Counted from the first letter of the stretch, positions 40,801-49,073 are shown. The stretch is 64,000 bases of DNA from Streptomyces sp. NBS 14/10 (GCF_002224125.1 NZ_NCSM01000059.1:44136-108135), one strand, 5' to 3'. A program made the numbers and translations. Notes: a model not told the origin generated them from the letters alone.

Positions 40801-41893
40801 CCGCGGGGACGCCAACAACATCCGCTCGGAGGCGGCCGGGCAGGCCGACCGGCTGGTCGGCGAGGCGACGAAGGAAGCCGAGCGGCTGCTGACGGACGCG
40901 AATGCGGAGGCCACGCGGCTGCGCACCGAGGCGTCGGAGACGGTGGGTTCGGCGCAGCAGCACGCGGCGCGCACCCGTGCGGAAGCGGAGCGGGTGGCCA
41001 CCGAGGCCGCCACGGAGGCGGAGCGGATCCGCGCCAAGGCGCAGGCCGAGGCCGAGCGTACGGTCGACAGCGCGCGCGAGGACGCCAACAAGCGGCGTTC
41101 GGATGCGGCGATCCAGGTCGACCGGCTGATCACCGAGTCCACGGCGGAGGCGGACCGGCTGACGAAGGAGGCGCGGGAGGCCGCGCTGCGGACCGCGACC
41201 GTCGCCGAGGAGCAGGCCGATACGATGATCGGCATCGCCCGCAAGGAGGCCGACCGGCTCGTCGGCGAGGCGACCGCGCAGGCGAACGGGCTGGTGGAGA
41301 AGGCCCGTACGGACTCCGACACGATGCTCGGCGAGGCCCGGGGCGATGCGACCGCCATCCGGGAGCGGGCCGAGGAGCTGCGGACCCGGGCCGAGGCGGA
41401 CGTCGAGGAGCTGCACGAGCGGGCCCGCCGGGAGTCGGCGGAGCAGATGAAGTCGACCGGCGAGCGCGTCGACAAGCTGGTCGCGGCGGCGACCGCGCAG
41501 CTGATGAAGGCCGAGGAGAAGGCCAAGACGCTGGTCTCCGACGCCAACAGCGAGGCCAGCCGGGTCCGTATCGCCGCCGTGAAGAAGGCCGAGTCGCTGC
41601 TCAAGGAGGCCGAGCAGAAGAAGGCCGACGCCGAGCGGGACGCGACGCGCAGGCGCGCCGACGCGGAGACCGAGGCCAAACGGATCGTCGACGAAGGCAA
41701 ACGCGAGCTGGAGCTGCTCAAACGGCGCCAGGAGGACATCAACGCGGAGATCTCCCGTGTCCAGGACGTGCTGGCGGCGTTGGAGTCTTTTGAGGCCCCC
41801 GCAACCGGCGGCTCGGGCGGGAAGGAGAACGGTGGGGTCAAGACGGCGGCCGGCGCGGGCACCCGGGCGAGCGGCAAGCGTTCGGACGGCTGA
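37895..41893 (+). CDS. scy: Scy, giant coiled-coil polarity scaffold
   Basis: A 1332-residue, almost entirely alpha-helical Ala/Glu/Arg-rich coiled coil. In Streptomyces, Scy organises the tip-organising centre with DivIVA and FilP and sets new hyphal branches. The N-terminus (RGYDRYEPDDHLSKFEAEME) is followed by hundreds of residues of AEAERLRAEA-like repeats with a roughly 51-residue period, then a Gly/Ser-rich C-terminal tail. GTG start 37895. The strong codon bias creates a long spurious frame on the other strand. filP follows 227 bp later, the standard order. Length agrees with the S. coelicolor protein of about 1326 residues. Confidence 0.95.
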   Translation: MRGYDRYEPDDHLSKFEAEMERLKTEREKAVQHADDLGYQVEVLRAKLHEARRNLASRPAYDSANLGYQAEQLLRNAQVQAEQLRAEAEREVRETRAQTQRLLQEQAERQARLEAELHAEAVARRQRLDQELAERRATVESHVNENVAWAEQLRARTEAQARRLMDESRAEAEQALAAARAEAQRLADQTRDRLDSEAESARSEAEAILRRARAEAERLVNTAGAQAQEATHHAEQLRTSTASESDQARRQATELTRAAELRMQEAETSLREARLEAEKVLTEAKEAAEKRLSAAETDNEQRTRTAKAEIARLVGEATKEAEALRAEAEQVRDDSRAEAERLIAEAEDTARAKTAEDSAAQLAKAARSAEEVLTKASENAQATTKAAADEAELIRAKAEAEADRLRAEAHDTAEQLKGAAKDDTKEYRAKTVELQEEARRLRGEAEQLRAEAVAEGERIRAEARREAVQQIEEAAGTAEDVLAKAKTGAEETRASATAESERVRTEAIERAASLRRQADEALDRARGEAEELVTSADTQAEQVRSEAAEAARRIREEAEAAAAARREEAEVELARLHGEAEQRLSSADQALRDAREEVERLRREAAEDTERLRGETAERLAALRQQAETEADRLRDEAVADASNMRAEGESVAVRLRGEAAAEAERLRAEAQDTADRVRAEANAAAERIGAEAAEALAAAQEEAVRRRREAEETLSDAREEAQRERSLAHEQSEELLAAARNRVAEAQDEAQRLAEEAERHAAELVGAAEQHAQAVRDSVAGLHEQAETEITGLRTAAEHAADRTRHEAQAEADRVRADAHAERERAAEDAARLRREAHEESEAAKALAERTVAEAITEADRLSAQAREEANRRRSDAAEQADRLITEATIEAERLRTEAQQVLDDARRSANKTRNEAAEQADTLVGGATEEAQRLVSEANARAQALRTEASDARAAAEQDAARTRAQARGDANNIRSEAAGQADRLVGEATKEAERLLTDANAEATRLRTEASETVGSAQQHAARTRAEAERVATEAATEAERIRAKAQAEAERTVDSAREDANKRRSDAAIQVDRLITESTAEADRLTKEAREAALRTATVAEEQADTMIGIARKEADRLVGEATAQANGLVEKARTDSDTMLGEARGDATAIRERAEELRTRAEADVEELHERARRESAEQMKSTGERVDKLVAAATAQLMKAEEKAKTLVSDANSEASRVRIAAVKKAESLLKEAEQKKADAERDATRRRADAETEAKRIVDEGKRELELLKRRQEDINAEISRVQDVLAALESFEAPATGGSGGKENGGVKTAAGAGTRASGKRSDG

Positions 41894-42120
41894 GACTCCT
41901 GGGGCGGGCGCTGCCGAATCGTAGTGTTCGTGGGCGGGGGCGCTAGAGACACACCGCGTGTCGTGTCCGTATCATCCCGACGAGTGACAAGCCGTCTGGC
42001 TGTCTGCCACTCAAAAGGCTGGACATTCTCCAGATCAAACGGACGTTGACTCGATGACACGCCGTTTGGCCCCCTAGGATTCCCTCTATCACCTCACCGG
42101 TCTCTTTCGACAGGAACCCC

Positions 42121-43059
42121 ATGAGCGACACTTCCTCCCCCTTCGGCTTCGAGCTCGTGCGGCGTGGATACGACCGCGGTCAGGTGGACGACCGCATTAC
42201 CAAGCTCGTCGCCGACCGTGACAGTGCACTGGCCCGTATCACCTCTCTGGAAAAGCGCATCGAGGAGCTGCACCTCGAGACGCAGAACGCTCAGGCCCAG
42301 ATCAACGACGCGGAGCCGTCCTACGCGGGGCTCGGCGCGCGCGTCGAGAAGATCCTCCGTCTCGCCGAGGAGGAGGCCAAGGACCTGCGCGAGGAGGCCC
42401 GCCGGGCCGCCGAACAGCACCGGGAGCTCGCCGAGTCGGCGGCCCAGCAGGTGCGCAACGACGCCGAGTCGTTCGCCGCCGAGCGCAAGGCCAAGGCGGA
42501 GGACGAGGGCGCTCGTATCGTCGAGAAGGCCAAGGGCGACGCGGCGACGCTGCGCCAGGACGCCCAGAAGGACGCGCAGCAGAAGCGCGAGGAGGCCGAC
42601 TCCCTCTTCGAGGAGACCCGCGCCAAGGCCGCCCAGGCCGCCGCGGACTTCGAGACGAACCTCGCCAAGCGCCGCGAGCAGTCCGAGCGCGACCTGGCCT
42701 CCCGTCAGGCCAAGGCCGAGAAGCGGCTGGCGGAGATCGAGCACCGGGCGGAGCAGCTGCGCCTGGAGGCCGAGAAGCTGCGTACGGACGCCGAGCGCCG
42801 CGCCCGCCAGACGGTGGAGACCGCGCAGCGCCAGGCCGAGGACATCGTGGCCGACGCCAACGCCAAGGCCGACCGGATCCGCAGCGAATCCGAGCGCGAG
42901 CTGGCGGCGCTCACCAACCGCCGCGACAGCATCAACGCCCAGCTGACCAACGTCCGCGAGATGCTGGCCACGCTGACCGGTGCCGCGGTGGCCGCGGCCG
43001 GCTCCCCCACCGAGGACGAGCCGATCTCGCGTGGTGTCCCGGCCCAGCAGAGCCGCTGA
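42121..43059 (+). CDS. filP: FilP, intermediate-filament-like coiled-coil protein
   Basis: A 312-residue cytoskeletal protein that self-assembles and interacts with DivIVA near hyphal tips, giving mechanical rigidity. A short DivIVA-like start (SSPFGFELVRRGYDRGQVDD) precedes a coiled-coil rod from about 40 to 285, ending in an unstructured tail. It shares the FELVRRGYDR theme with Scy's start (RGYDR), so the two are related. ATG 42121. It is followed by a perfect 13-bp hairpin. A 227-bp upstream gap holds possible promoter elements (TTGACT, TAGGAT) but with a poor spacer length. Confidence 0.95.
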   Translation: MSDTSSPFGFELVRRGYDRGQVDDRITKLVADRDSALARITSLEKRIEELHLETQNAQAQINDAEPSYAGLGARVEKILRLAEEEAKDLREEARRAAEQHRELAESAAQQVRNDAESFAAERKAKAEDEGARIVEKAKGDAATLRQDAQKDAQQKREEADSLFEETRAKAAQAAADFETNLAKRREQSERDLASRQAKAEKRLAEIEHRAEQLRLEAEKLRTDAERRARQTVETAQRQAEDIVADANAKADRIRSESERELAALTNRRDSINAQLTNVREMLATLTGAAVAAAGSPTEDEPISRGVPAQQSR

Positions 43060-43114
43060 CGTCCGGCACCGCTGAGATCCAGCACCGCTGACGTCGGATC
43101 ACGCCCGCGCTTCT

Positions 43115-43150
43115 CGTGCCCCGCGCCCGCTTCCCGCGGCGCGGGGCACG
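43115..43150 (+). terminator. filP terminator
   Basis: CGTGCCCCGCGCC (43115-43127) and GGCGCGGGGCACG (43138-43150): a perfect 13-bp stem with a 10-nt loop, 55 bp after the filP stop. Confidence 0.8.
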
Positions 43151-43173
43151 CGCATGACGGCGCATCGGGCGCG

Positions 43174-43219
43174 GGCGTTACGGGGCCTGGCGTTACGGGG
43201 CCTGGGCGTTACGGGTCCT
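43174..43219. repeat. Three 15-bp direct repeats GGCGTTACGGGKCCT
   Basis: Copies at 43174-43188 and 43189-43203 are identical, and a third at 43205-43219 differs in one base (GGGTCCT). They lie between the filP terminator and the next gene. Either a slippage repeat or protein-binding array before the 43280 gene. Confidence 0.6.
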
Positions 43220-43279
43220 GGGTGTCCTCCTCGTGTACGGCCTCTTACGGGCGGGCCGCCCGGTGCGTAACCTCCCCCT

Positions 43280-44134
43280 GTGACCGACCGCAGCCTCACC
43301 GCCCTGGGGTTCCACGATGTGCCCGCGTTGCGGCCGTTGACCTATCCGGGCCGACCCGTCACCGCGCCCGCGCTTCTCGCGGGGTCCGAGCTGTGGGAGT
43401 TGACGCCCTCGCCGGGCAGTCCGGGCGGCTGGCCCGTACTCGGGGCGCCCCGGATAGGTCAACGTCGGCCGCGCGAACCGCTGGACGCGGTCCTGGCCCG
43501 GCTCGGCCAAGTGCCCCTGGAGCAGCGCCATCCGGTCATCGCGGTCGGCTCCAACGCCTCCCCCGCTCAGCTGCACCACAAGCTGACGGCGCTCGGACAC
43601 CCGGCCGCCGTGCCGATGGTGCCGGTGCGGGTGCGCGGCATAGGCGTCGGCTGCTCGGCGCACATCGGGCGGTACGGGTACGTCGCCACCGCGCCGTACG
43701 CGGATCCGGCGGCCGAGACCCCGCTGGTGGTCAGCTGGCTCGACGCCGCCCAGCTGGCGTCGGTGGACGCCACCGAGTTCCCCAACTACCGGCGGATCCT
43801 GCTGCCCGGCGCGAGCTTCCCGATGGTGCTGCCGTCCGGGGAGCGGCTGGGCGGCGCGTATCTCTACGTCGGCGCGCGTGGGGTGCTCGCGGGTCCCGAC
43901 GGCGCCCCGGACCGCCCCTCCGGCAGGCCGCGGCCGGGCGGCGGCGACCAGAGCGCCCTGCTGACCGGGCTGCTGGCGTCCTCGGCGCGGCTGCGGGGCC
44001 TGTTGGGGCCCGACCCGAGGGCCTGGATCCGGCGCGCGGCGGCGGACCGCGCGCTGCGCGAGACGGCCGCCTCGGTGTTCGCGGAGGAGGGCTGGGTGCT
44101 GCGCGGTTACGATCCGCTCTCGACTCTCGCTTAA
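43280..44134 (+). CDS. Conserved hypothetical protein between filP and the ABC pair
   Basis: A 284-residue soluble protein, GTG start (TDRSLTALGFHDVPALRPL). No membrane segment or known catalytic motif is seen, though VIAVGSNASPAQLHHKL and GIGVGCSAHIGRYGYVATAP read as conserved patches. The Pro/Ala/Gly-rich region at about 207-222 is a linker. The C-terminus (FAEEGWVLRGYDPLSTLA) looks folded. It keeps its place beside filP in Streptomyces, suggesting conservation, but no function can be given. A 14-bp perfect inverted repeat (43337-43350 / 43449-43462) lies inside the coding region. Confidence 0.75.
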   Translation: MTDRSLTALGFHDVPALRPLTYPGRPVTAPALLAGSELWELTPSPGSPGGWPVLGAPRIGQRRPREPLDAVLARLGQVPLEQRHPVIAVGSNASPAQLHHKLTALGHPAAVPMVPVRVRGIGVGCSAHIGRYGYVATAPYADPAAETPLVVSWLDAAQLASVDATEFPNYRRILLPGASFPMVLPSGERLGGAYLYVGARGVLAGPDGAPDRPSGRPRPGGGDQSALLTGLLASSARLRGLLGPDPRAWIRRAAADRALRETAASVFAEEGWVLRGYDPLSTLA

Positions 44135-44212
44135 CGGGAACCAGCCTCGCGCGGTTATCCTCCTTACCCGCACGGGGCACGCGCCCCGGACGCATCGCAC
44201 GAGGGGCGGAGC

Positions 44213-45499
44213 ATGATCGAGGCAGTCGGCCTGACGAAGCGCTACGGCGCCAAGACGGCCGTGTACAACCTTTCGTTCCAGGTGCGGCCTGGCACCGTCA
44301 CCGGCTTCCTGGGGCCCAACGGTTCCGGCAAATCGACGACGATGCGCATGATCCTGGGGCTCGACGAGCCCACCTCGGGCCATGTCACGGTCGGCGGCTA
44401 CCCCTTCCGCAAGCTGCCCAACGCCCCGCGCCAGGTGGGCGCGCTCCTCGACGCGAAGGCCGTGCACGGCGGCCGCAGCGCCCGCCAGCACCTGCTGTGC
44501 CTGGCCCAGCTGTCCGGCATTCCCGCCCGCCGGGTCGACGAGGTGCTGGGCGTGGTCGGGCTGCAGAGCGTCGCGAGGAAGCGCTCCAAGGGGTTCTCGC
44601 TGGGCATGGGGCAGCGCCTGGGCATCGCGGCCGCGCTGCTGGGCGATCCGCAGGTGCTGCTCTTCGACGAGCCGGTCAACGGCCTGGACCCGGAGGGCAT
44701 CCTCTGGGTCCGTAACCTGATGAAGCAGCTGGCGTCCGAGGGCCGTACCGTCTTCGTCTCCAGCCACCTGATGAGCGAGATGGCGCTGACCGCCGACCGC
44801 CTGATCGTGATCGGGCGCGGGCAGCTGCTCGCGGACATGAGCGTCAAGGACTTCATCTCCTACAACTCCGCGGACTTCGCGCGGGTGCGTACCCCCGACG
44901 GCGAGACGGAGCAGCGCGAGAAGCTGACCGCCGCGCTGAGCGAGGCGGGCGGCCAGGTGCTGCCGGAGCAGGACGGCGCGCTGCGGGTGACCGGGCTGCC
45001 GCTGCCGCGGATCAGCGATCTGGCACATGGCGCGGACGTCCGGCTGTGGGAACTCTCCCCGCACCAGGCATCGCTGGAAGAGGCGTACATGCGGATGACG
45101 CAGGGCGCCGTGGACTACCGCTCGACCGCCGACCAGCGGGCGGGGCTCCAGGAGCCCGTACCGGGCATGGCCCCGCAGGCCGGGCCGTACGGCTACGCCC
45201 CGCCGACCGCGGGCGGCGCGCCCGCCGGCTACCCGCCCGTGGGCTCCATGCCGGGCTACACCCCGCCGCCCGCGCCCCAGGGCCAGCTCGCCCCGGGTCA
45301 GCCCGCGCCCGGCCAGCCCGCCCCGGGTCAGCCCGCCCCGGGCCAGGCCCCCTGGCAGCAGCCGCAGCAGCCGCTCGTCGGGCAGGGCGCGCCGCAGCAG
45401 CCCGCCGCCCCCGCGCAGCCGCCGGCCGCTCCCCCCGCTCCGGCCGCCGCGCCGGCCCCCGCCGACATGAACAAGCGCGACAGCGAGGACGCCCGATGA
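44213..45499 (+). CDS. ABC transporter ATP-binding protein with Pro/Gln-rich tail
   Basis: A 428-residue protein. The first 220 residues are an ABC ATPase: Walker A GPNGSGKSTT, signature-like SLGMGQRLGIA, Walker B VLLFDEPVNGLDP and switch His in FVSSHLMSEM. The signature lacks the canonical LSGGQ, as in many bacitracin/ABC-2 exporters. The C-terminal 130 residues are low-complexity Pro/Gln/Gly/Ala with PAPGQPAPGQPAPGQ repeats. Ribosome site GAGGGGCGG before ATG 44213. Its stop overlaps the permease start. Substrate unknown. Confidence 0.88.
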   Translation: MIEAVGLTKRYGAKTAVYNLSFQVRPGTVTGFLGPNGSGKSTTMRMILGLDEPTSGHVTVGGYPFRKLPNAPRQVGALLDAKAVHGGRSARQHLLCLAQLSGIPARRVDEVLGVVGLQSVARKRSKGFSLGMGQRLGIAAALLGDPQVLLFDEPVNGLDPEGILWVRNLMKQLASEGRTVFVSSHLMSEMALTADRLIVIGRGQLLADMSVKDFISYNSADFARVRTPDGETEQREKLTAALSEAGGQVLPEQDGALRVTGLPLPRISDLAHGADVRLWELSPHQASLEEAYMRMTQGAVDYRSTADQRAGLQEPVPGMAPQAGPYGYAPPTAGGAPAGYPPVGSMPGYTPPPAPQGQLAPGQPAPGQPAPGQPAPGQAPWQQPQQPLVGQGAPQQPAAPAQPPAAPPAPAAAPAPADMNKRDSEDAR

Positions 45500-46530
45500 C
45501 GACCCCTCCGTACCAGCAGCAGGCTGCCCAGCCGTCCGCCCCGCCGCAGCCGCCCCAGCAGGCGCCCCAGCCGCAGGGCGTCCCGGGTGCGCCGGGCATG
45601 CCGGCCGCCCCGCAGCAGGCACCCCACCAGCCGGGCATGCAGCCCCAGCAGCCGGGCGTGCAGGCCCCGCAGCCGGGCATGCCGGGTGGCGCGCCGGGTA
45701 TGCAGGGCGCACCGCAGCAGTCCTATGCCGCCGCCCCCGCCGGGTACACCTCGCCGATCCCGATCCGGCGTACGCACCTGGGGCATGCGATCGCCTCCGA
45801 GTGGACCAAGATCAAGTCGGTGCGCTCGACGATCTGGACGCTGAGCGTCATGGCCGCGCTGGTCATCGGCATCGGGCTGCTCGTGGCGACGGGCACCAAG
45901 GACAGCGACTACTCCACCACCCCCACCACCATCCCCGGCCTGTTCGGCACGCTGCTCGGCCAGCTGTGCATCGTGACGCTCGGTGTGCTGGTCGTCTCCT
46001 CCGAGTACGGCACCGGGATGATCCGCACCACCTTCACCGCCTCGCCGCAGCGCTCACGCGTGCTGACCGCCAAGGCCATCGTCTTCTTCCTGGTCTCCTT
46101 CCTGACCACGACCGCCGCGCTCGCGTTCGTGGCCTTCGTGAGCACGGGGTCGCACAGCGGGTCGGACGTCGCGGAGCCGACCGGTAAGCAGCTGCTCGGG
46201 GCGACCGTGGGGGCCGGGCTGTATGTCTCGCTGCTCGGGCTGCTCTCGCTCGCGGTCGGCAGCATGCTGCGCCACTCGGCCGGCGCGATCACCGCGATGC
46301 TCGGTGTGGTGCTGCTCCCCGCGATCCTCCCCGCATTCCTGATGATGTCGAGCAGCCTGCAGACCCTGGGCGAGAAGATGCAGAAGTACTCCTCCCCCAA
46401 CTCGCTGGCCGCGCTCTTCCAGATCGACGACGAACTCGGCACCGGCTGGTCCCAGCTGGGGCTGCTGGCCGGGGTCACGGCCGCGGCGTTCATCGCGGCG
46501 TACGCGCTGCTGGAGAAGCGCGACGTCTGA
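45496..46530 (+). CDS. ABC-2 type permease with Pro/Gln-rich N-terminus
   Basis: A 344-residue membrane protein. The first about 85 residues are Pro/Gln/Gly-rich (QQAPQPQGVPGAPGMPAAPQ and similar), like the tail of its ATPase partner. Then HLGHAIASEWTKIKSVRSTI leads into about six helices, the standard ABC-2 exporter fold with the amphipathic first segment. ATG 45496 overlaps the ATPase stop (ATGA), so the two are made together. An exporter or a membrane-remodelling complex; substrate unknown. Confidence 0.88.
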   Translation: MTTPPYQQQAAQPSAPPQPPQQAPQPQGVPGAPGMPAAPQQAPHQPGMQPQQPGVQAPQPGMPGGAPGMQGAPQQSYAAAPAGYTSPIPIRRTHLGHAIASEWTKIKSVRSTIWTLSVMAALVIGIGLLVATGTKDSDYSTTPTTIPGLFGTLLGQLCIVTLGVLVVSSEYGTGMIRTTFTASPQRSRVLTAKAIVFFLVSFLTTTAALAFVAFVSTGSHSGSDVAEPTGKQLLGATVGAGLYVSLLGLLSLAVGSMLRHSAGAITAMLGVVLLPAILPAFLMMSSSLQTLGEKMQKYSSPNSLAALFQIDDELGTGWSQLGLLAGVTAAAFIAAYALLEKRDV

Positions 46531-46577
46531 CCGGCGCGGGCGGCAGGCCGATATCTGCTGAACCGCCGCCCAGCTGC

Positions 46578-46904
46578 CTAATGTCTTGGCGCGTTACGGG
46601 ACCGCTGGAGCTTCGCGCTCCGGCGGTCTCTCGCGTTCCAGCAGGATCTGTGCCAGTGGCGGCGGTCGTCCACGCCGCTGTGCTGCTGCCAGGCCACGAT
46701 ATGCGGCACACCGGGCGGGATCTCCTGGTCACAGCCGGGGCAGCGGTAGTGCTTGGTGGCGGCGCCCCCGCCGATCTGGCGCACCACCCACTCCTCGCCC
46801 CGCCAGCTCTGCGTCGACTCCAGCCCATAGCGGTCGGCGCGATCTTCGTCTTGGCGGCCGTTCGGCTTCTCGCCGCCTCGCGAGCGGTTTCGGCGTGGGG
46901 ACAC
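46578..46904 (-). CDS. Small zinc-site protein, annotated elsewhere as ATP/GTP-binding
   Basis: About 108 residues. A basic, disordered N-terminus (SPRRNRSRGGEKPNGRQDED) leads to a compact domain with HYRCPGCDQEIPPGVPHIVA and HWHRSCW, a C-x2-C ... H-x-H-x3-C set that should bind one zinc. No P-loop is present, so a nucleotide-binding name would be unsupported. GTG 46904 has GAGGTG 5 nt upstream; an ATG at 47006 would add 34 residues with poor character. A hairpin (46600-46628) sits in the 3' coding part. Probably a conserved actinobacterial RNA- or DNA-binding protein. Confidence 0.7.
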   Translation of the reverse strand: MSPRRNRSRGGEKPNGRQDEDRADRYGLESTQSWRGEEWVVRQIGGGAATKHYRCPGCDQEIPPGVPHIVAWQQHSGVDDRRHWHRSCWNARDRRSAKLQRSRNAPRH

Positions 46905-47113
46905 GGGGCACCTCGAAGGACGCTCGGAGCTACTGACTGTGACCAGCGTACGCGTTACCGTCACGGTCCCGAAAAGCCGTGTCCACAACCGTCCTCCGAT
47001 CATCATGAAAACTTCTTGCCAGGCCGTGCCCTTGGCACGTGTCAGGCGTTAATGCCTATACGGGGGAGGGTGCCCGTGGCGGCGGCGACGACCGCAAGAG
47101 GAGGCAGATGGCA

Positions 47114-48157
47114 ATGCGTGTGGGGGCTTTCATCCTCGCCGCTCAGTTCCCGGGTCAGGGTCAGGGGGAGGCGCTGCACCGGGCGGTACGGTCCGCACAA
47201 CTCTCCGAAGAGGCGGGGCTGGACGCGGTGTGGCTCGCCGAGCACCACTTCGTCCCGTACGGCGTCTGCCCGTCCGCCGTCACGCTCGCCGCGCTGCTGC
47301 TCGGCCGTACGCGCAGGATAGGCGTCGGCACGGCCGTGAGCGTGCTGCCGACCGCGCACCCCGTCGCGCTGGGTGAGCAGACCGCGCTGCTCCACCTCGT
47401 CTCCGGAGGACGCTTCACGCTGGGCGTCGGCCGGGGCGGGCCCTGGGTGGACCTGGAGGTGTTCGGCACCGGTCTGCGGGCGTACGAGCGGGACTTCCCC
47501 GAATCGCTCGACCTGCTGCTGCGCTGGCTGCGCGAGCCACGGGTCGGCGCGGACGGGGAGCGGTTCGCCTTCCGCGAGGTGCCGGTCGTACCACGGCCCG
47601 ACGAGGCGCTGACCGGCGAAGCGACGGCCGGTGGTCCCCCGGTGATCGTGGCCTGTACGTCACCGGGCACCGTGCGGCTGGCCGCCGAGCGCGGGTTGCC
47701 CATGATGCTGGGGATGCACTGCGGGGACGATGAGAAGGCCGAGGCGGTCGGGCTGTGGCGGGAATCCGCGCTGGCCGCGGGCCGCTCCCCGGAGGAGGTC
47801 GCGGCGGTGGCCGAAGAGCATGTCTCGGCGGGGGTGGTGCAGATCGCGGACGCCCGCCCCGTGGCGGCGGAGACCCTTGTCAAGGCCATGCCCGGCTGGC
47901 TGCGCCAGGGCCTTGACGCGCATGTGACGGTGGACGGACGACCGCGCCGGATGCGCGATCCGCTCGCCTATGCCGAGCTGCTGTGCGGGCTGCACCCGGT
48001 CGGGCCGCCGCGGCTGTGCGCGGACCGGCTGGCGGCGACGGCGGAGCGCACCGGGATCCGCCGCTTCGCGCTGCTGGTCGAGGGCTCGGGAGAGCTGGCG
48101 GCCACGGAGGAGAATGTGCGCCGGCTGGGCGCCGAGGTGCTGCCGCTCCTGCGCTGA
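47114..48157 (+). CDS. LLM-class flavin-dependent oxidoreductase
   Basis: A 347-residue luciferase-like (F420 or FMN) monooxygenase, a TIM barrel opening RVGAFILAAQFPGQGQGEAL and EEAGLDAVWLAEHHF, with the family's WLAEHH motif. IGVGTAVSVLPTAHPVALGE and GRFTLGVGRGGPWVDLEVFG line the cofactor pocket. Substrate unknown. ATG 47114 is chosen since AGGAGG lies 9 nt upstream; an ATG at 47108 is 3 nt from that site. It stands alone, followed by the MITE-like element. Confidence 0.88.
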   Translation: MRVGAFILAAQFPGQGQGEALHRAVRSAQLSEEAGLDAVWLAEHHFVPYGVCPSAVTLAALLLGRTRRIGVGTAVSVLPTAHPVALGEQTALLHLVSGGRFTLGVGRGGPWVDLEVFGTGLRAYERDFPESLDLLLRWLREPRVGADGERFAFREVPVVPRPDEALTGEATAGGPPVIVACTSPGTVRLAAERGLPMMLGMHCGDDEKAEAVGLWRESALAAGRSPEEVAAVAEEHVSAGVVQIADARPVAAETLVKAMPGWLRQGLDAHVTVDGRPRRMRDPLAYAELLCGLHPVGPPRLCADRLAATAERTGIRRFALLVEGSGELAATEENVRRLGAEVLPLLR

Positions 48158-48187
48158 AGACCTCGTGTGGAAAAGTCCTGCGTGCGC

Positions 48188-48430
48188 CAGTGCCGCGTCA
48201 GTCAAGGTTTGCCCGGTAGCGAGGCGTCCTGGTGCGGTCAGCTGCAAGGCGCCGGATCGGCCTCCGGGGGCGCCCCAGCCTTCGGCCGGGAGGTACCCCC
48301 GCCCGGCCGAAGGCTGGGGGCGGGCCGACCGGCCGATTCGGCAACGCAGCCGGGGGCACCTCCCGGGCGAAGCCTGGGGGCGGCCGTGCCAGGGCGGCGA
48401 GCGGGGCAAACCTTGGCTGATGCGGCGCTG
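48188..48430. mobile_element. MITE-like palindromic element, 243 bp, non-coding
   Basis: Outer inverted repeats of 27 bp (48188-48214 and 48404-48430) match at 24 of 27 positions, all differences being transitions; both contain AAGGTTTGCCC. Inside is a perfect 18-bp stem (48273-48290 / 48302-48319, CAGCCTTCGGCCGGG) and a third partial copy at about 48350-48380. No protein is encoded. No target duplication was found. The inner CAGCCTTCGGCCGGG type recurs between Streptomyces genes, from memory. It fills the 311-bp gap after the LLM gene and may also terminate transcription. Confidence 0.65.
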
Positions 48431-48468
48431 AACACCTCCCCCTCGTGGAGCGGCAGCGGACGTTCGGG

Positions 48469-48861
48469 TCAGCAGTCGCGGAGCTCGGGTGACTGGTTCA
48501 GCAGCTGACCGCGCGGCGAGGTGAAGCGCGCCAGTCTCTCGTCGGACGACCCGTCCAACGGGAACACCGCCACCCGGTGGCAGTTCTGGAAAGCTAACCG
48601 CACCCCGAAGTGGCGCTGCAGCGCGCCTCGTATCGCGTCGCTCGCGAGTGCCCGCAGCAGCTGACCGCGGGCCTGCTCGTCCGGCGGCGGTGTCTGATTG
48701 TCGGCGAATTCCCCGCCGTCGATCTTCAACTGAGCCACCAGAGAGCTGATCATCTCCCATGCGTAAGGCAGGGAGTTCCGGACGCAGTCGACGAATTCGG
48801 CTTCGTCGACCTCGCCTCGCTCGGCCTGGGCAAGGAGGGCCGGTGAGACGTCGAGCGACAT
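48469..48861 (-). CDS. Conserved small hypothetical protein
   Basis: A 130-residue soluble protein beginning MSLDVSPALLAQAERGEVDE. FVDCVRNSLPYAWEMISSLV and the GQLLRALASDAIRGALQRHF segment are helical, and the tail FTSPRGQLLNQSPELRDC ends in Cys. No family function is known to me; it is a recurrent Streptomyces gene upstream of nucS. The minus orientation makes it divergent from nucS across about 210 bp. Confidence 0.72.
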   Translation of the reverse strand: MSLDVSPALLAQAERGEVDEAEFVDCVRNSLPYAWEMISSLVAQLKIDGGEFADNQTPPPDEQARGQLLRALASDAIRGALQRHFGVRLAFQNCHRVAVFPLDGSSDERLARFTSPRGQLLNQSPELRDC

Positions 48862-49073
48862 GGATTTCTCCTCTCGCGACCCCCGTGACGGGGGTCTCAG
48901 GGACGGATGAGCGGACGGCGACGGAGCGTACCCGCATGACGACCGCCCGCTTCAACGGTAATTCGGCCACTGTGGGCGCACCAGGAGAATGCGTGCACAA
49001 CCAGCCACCTCCACAGGGGCCCGGCGTCGGACGAATCGCGTAGGCCACCCGCCGTCGAGTAGCGTTGCCGACC

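Noticed and set aside
37778..41416. A 1212-codon open frame antisense to scy
   Set aside because: It mirrors the GAG/GCC-rich codon pattern of scy. Its product is a Leu/Gly/Arg-rich periodic string with no family resemblance, and scy itself is a clear match.
39766..42060. A 764-codon Ser/Arg/Ala-rich antisense frame across the scy 3' end
   Set aside because: Shadow of the same repeats; composition is SRSAS-type low complexity and it crosses the scy stop without a plausible start signal.
43193..45712. An 839-codon antisense frame over the 43280 gene and the ABC ATPase
   Set aside because: Three-frame openness is typical of high-GC DNA. It opposes an ABC ATPase with intact motifs.
46578..46904. 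An ATP/GTP-binding protein name for the small zinc-site protein
   Set aside because: There is no Walker A motif in the frame; only the Cys/His set is visible.
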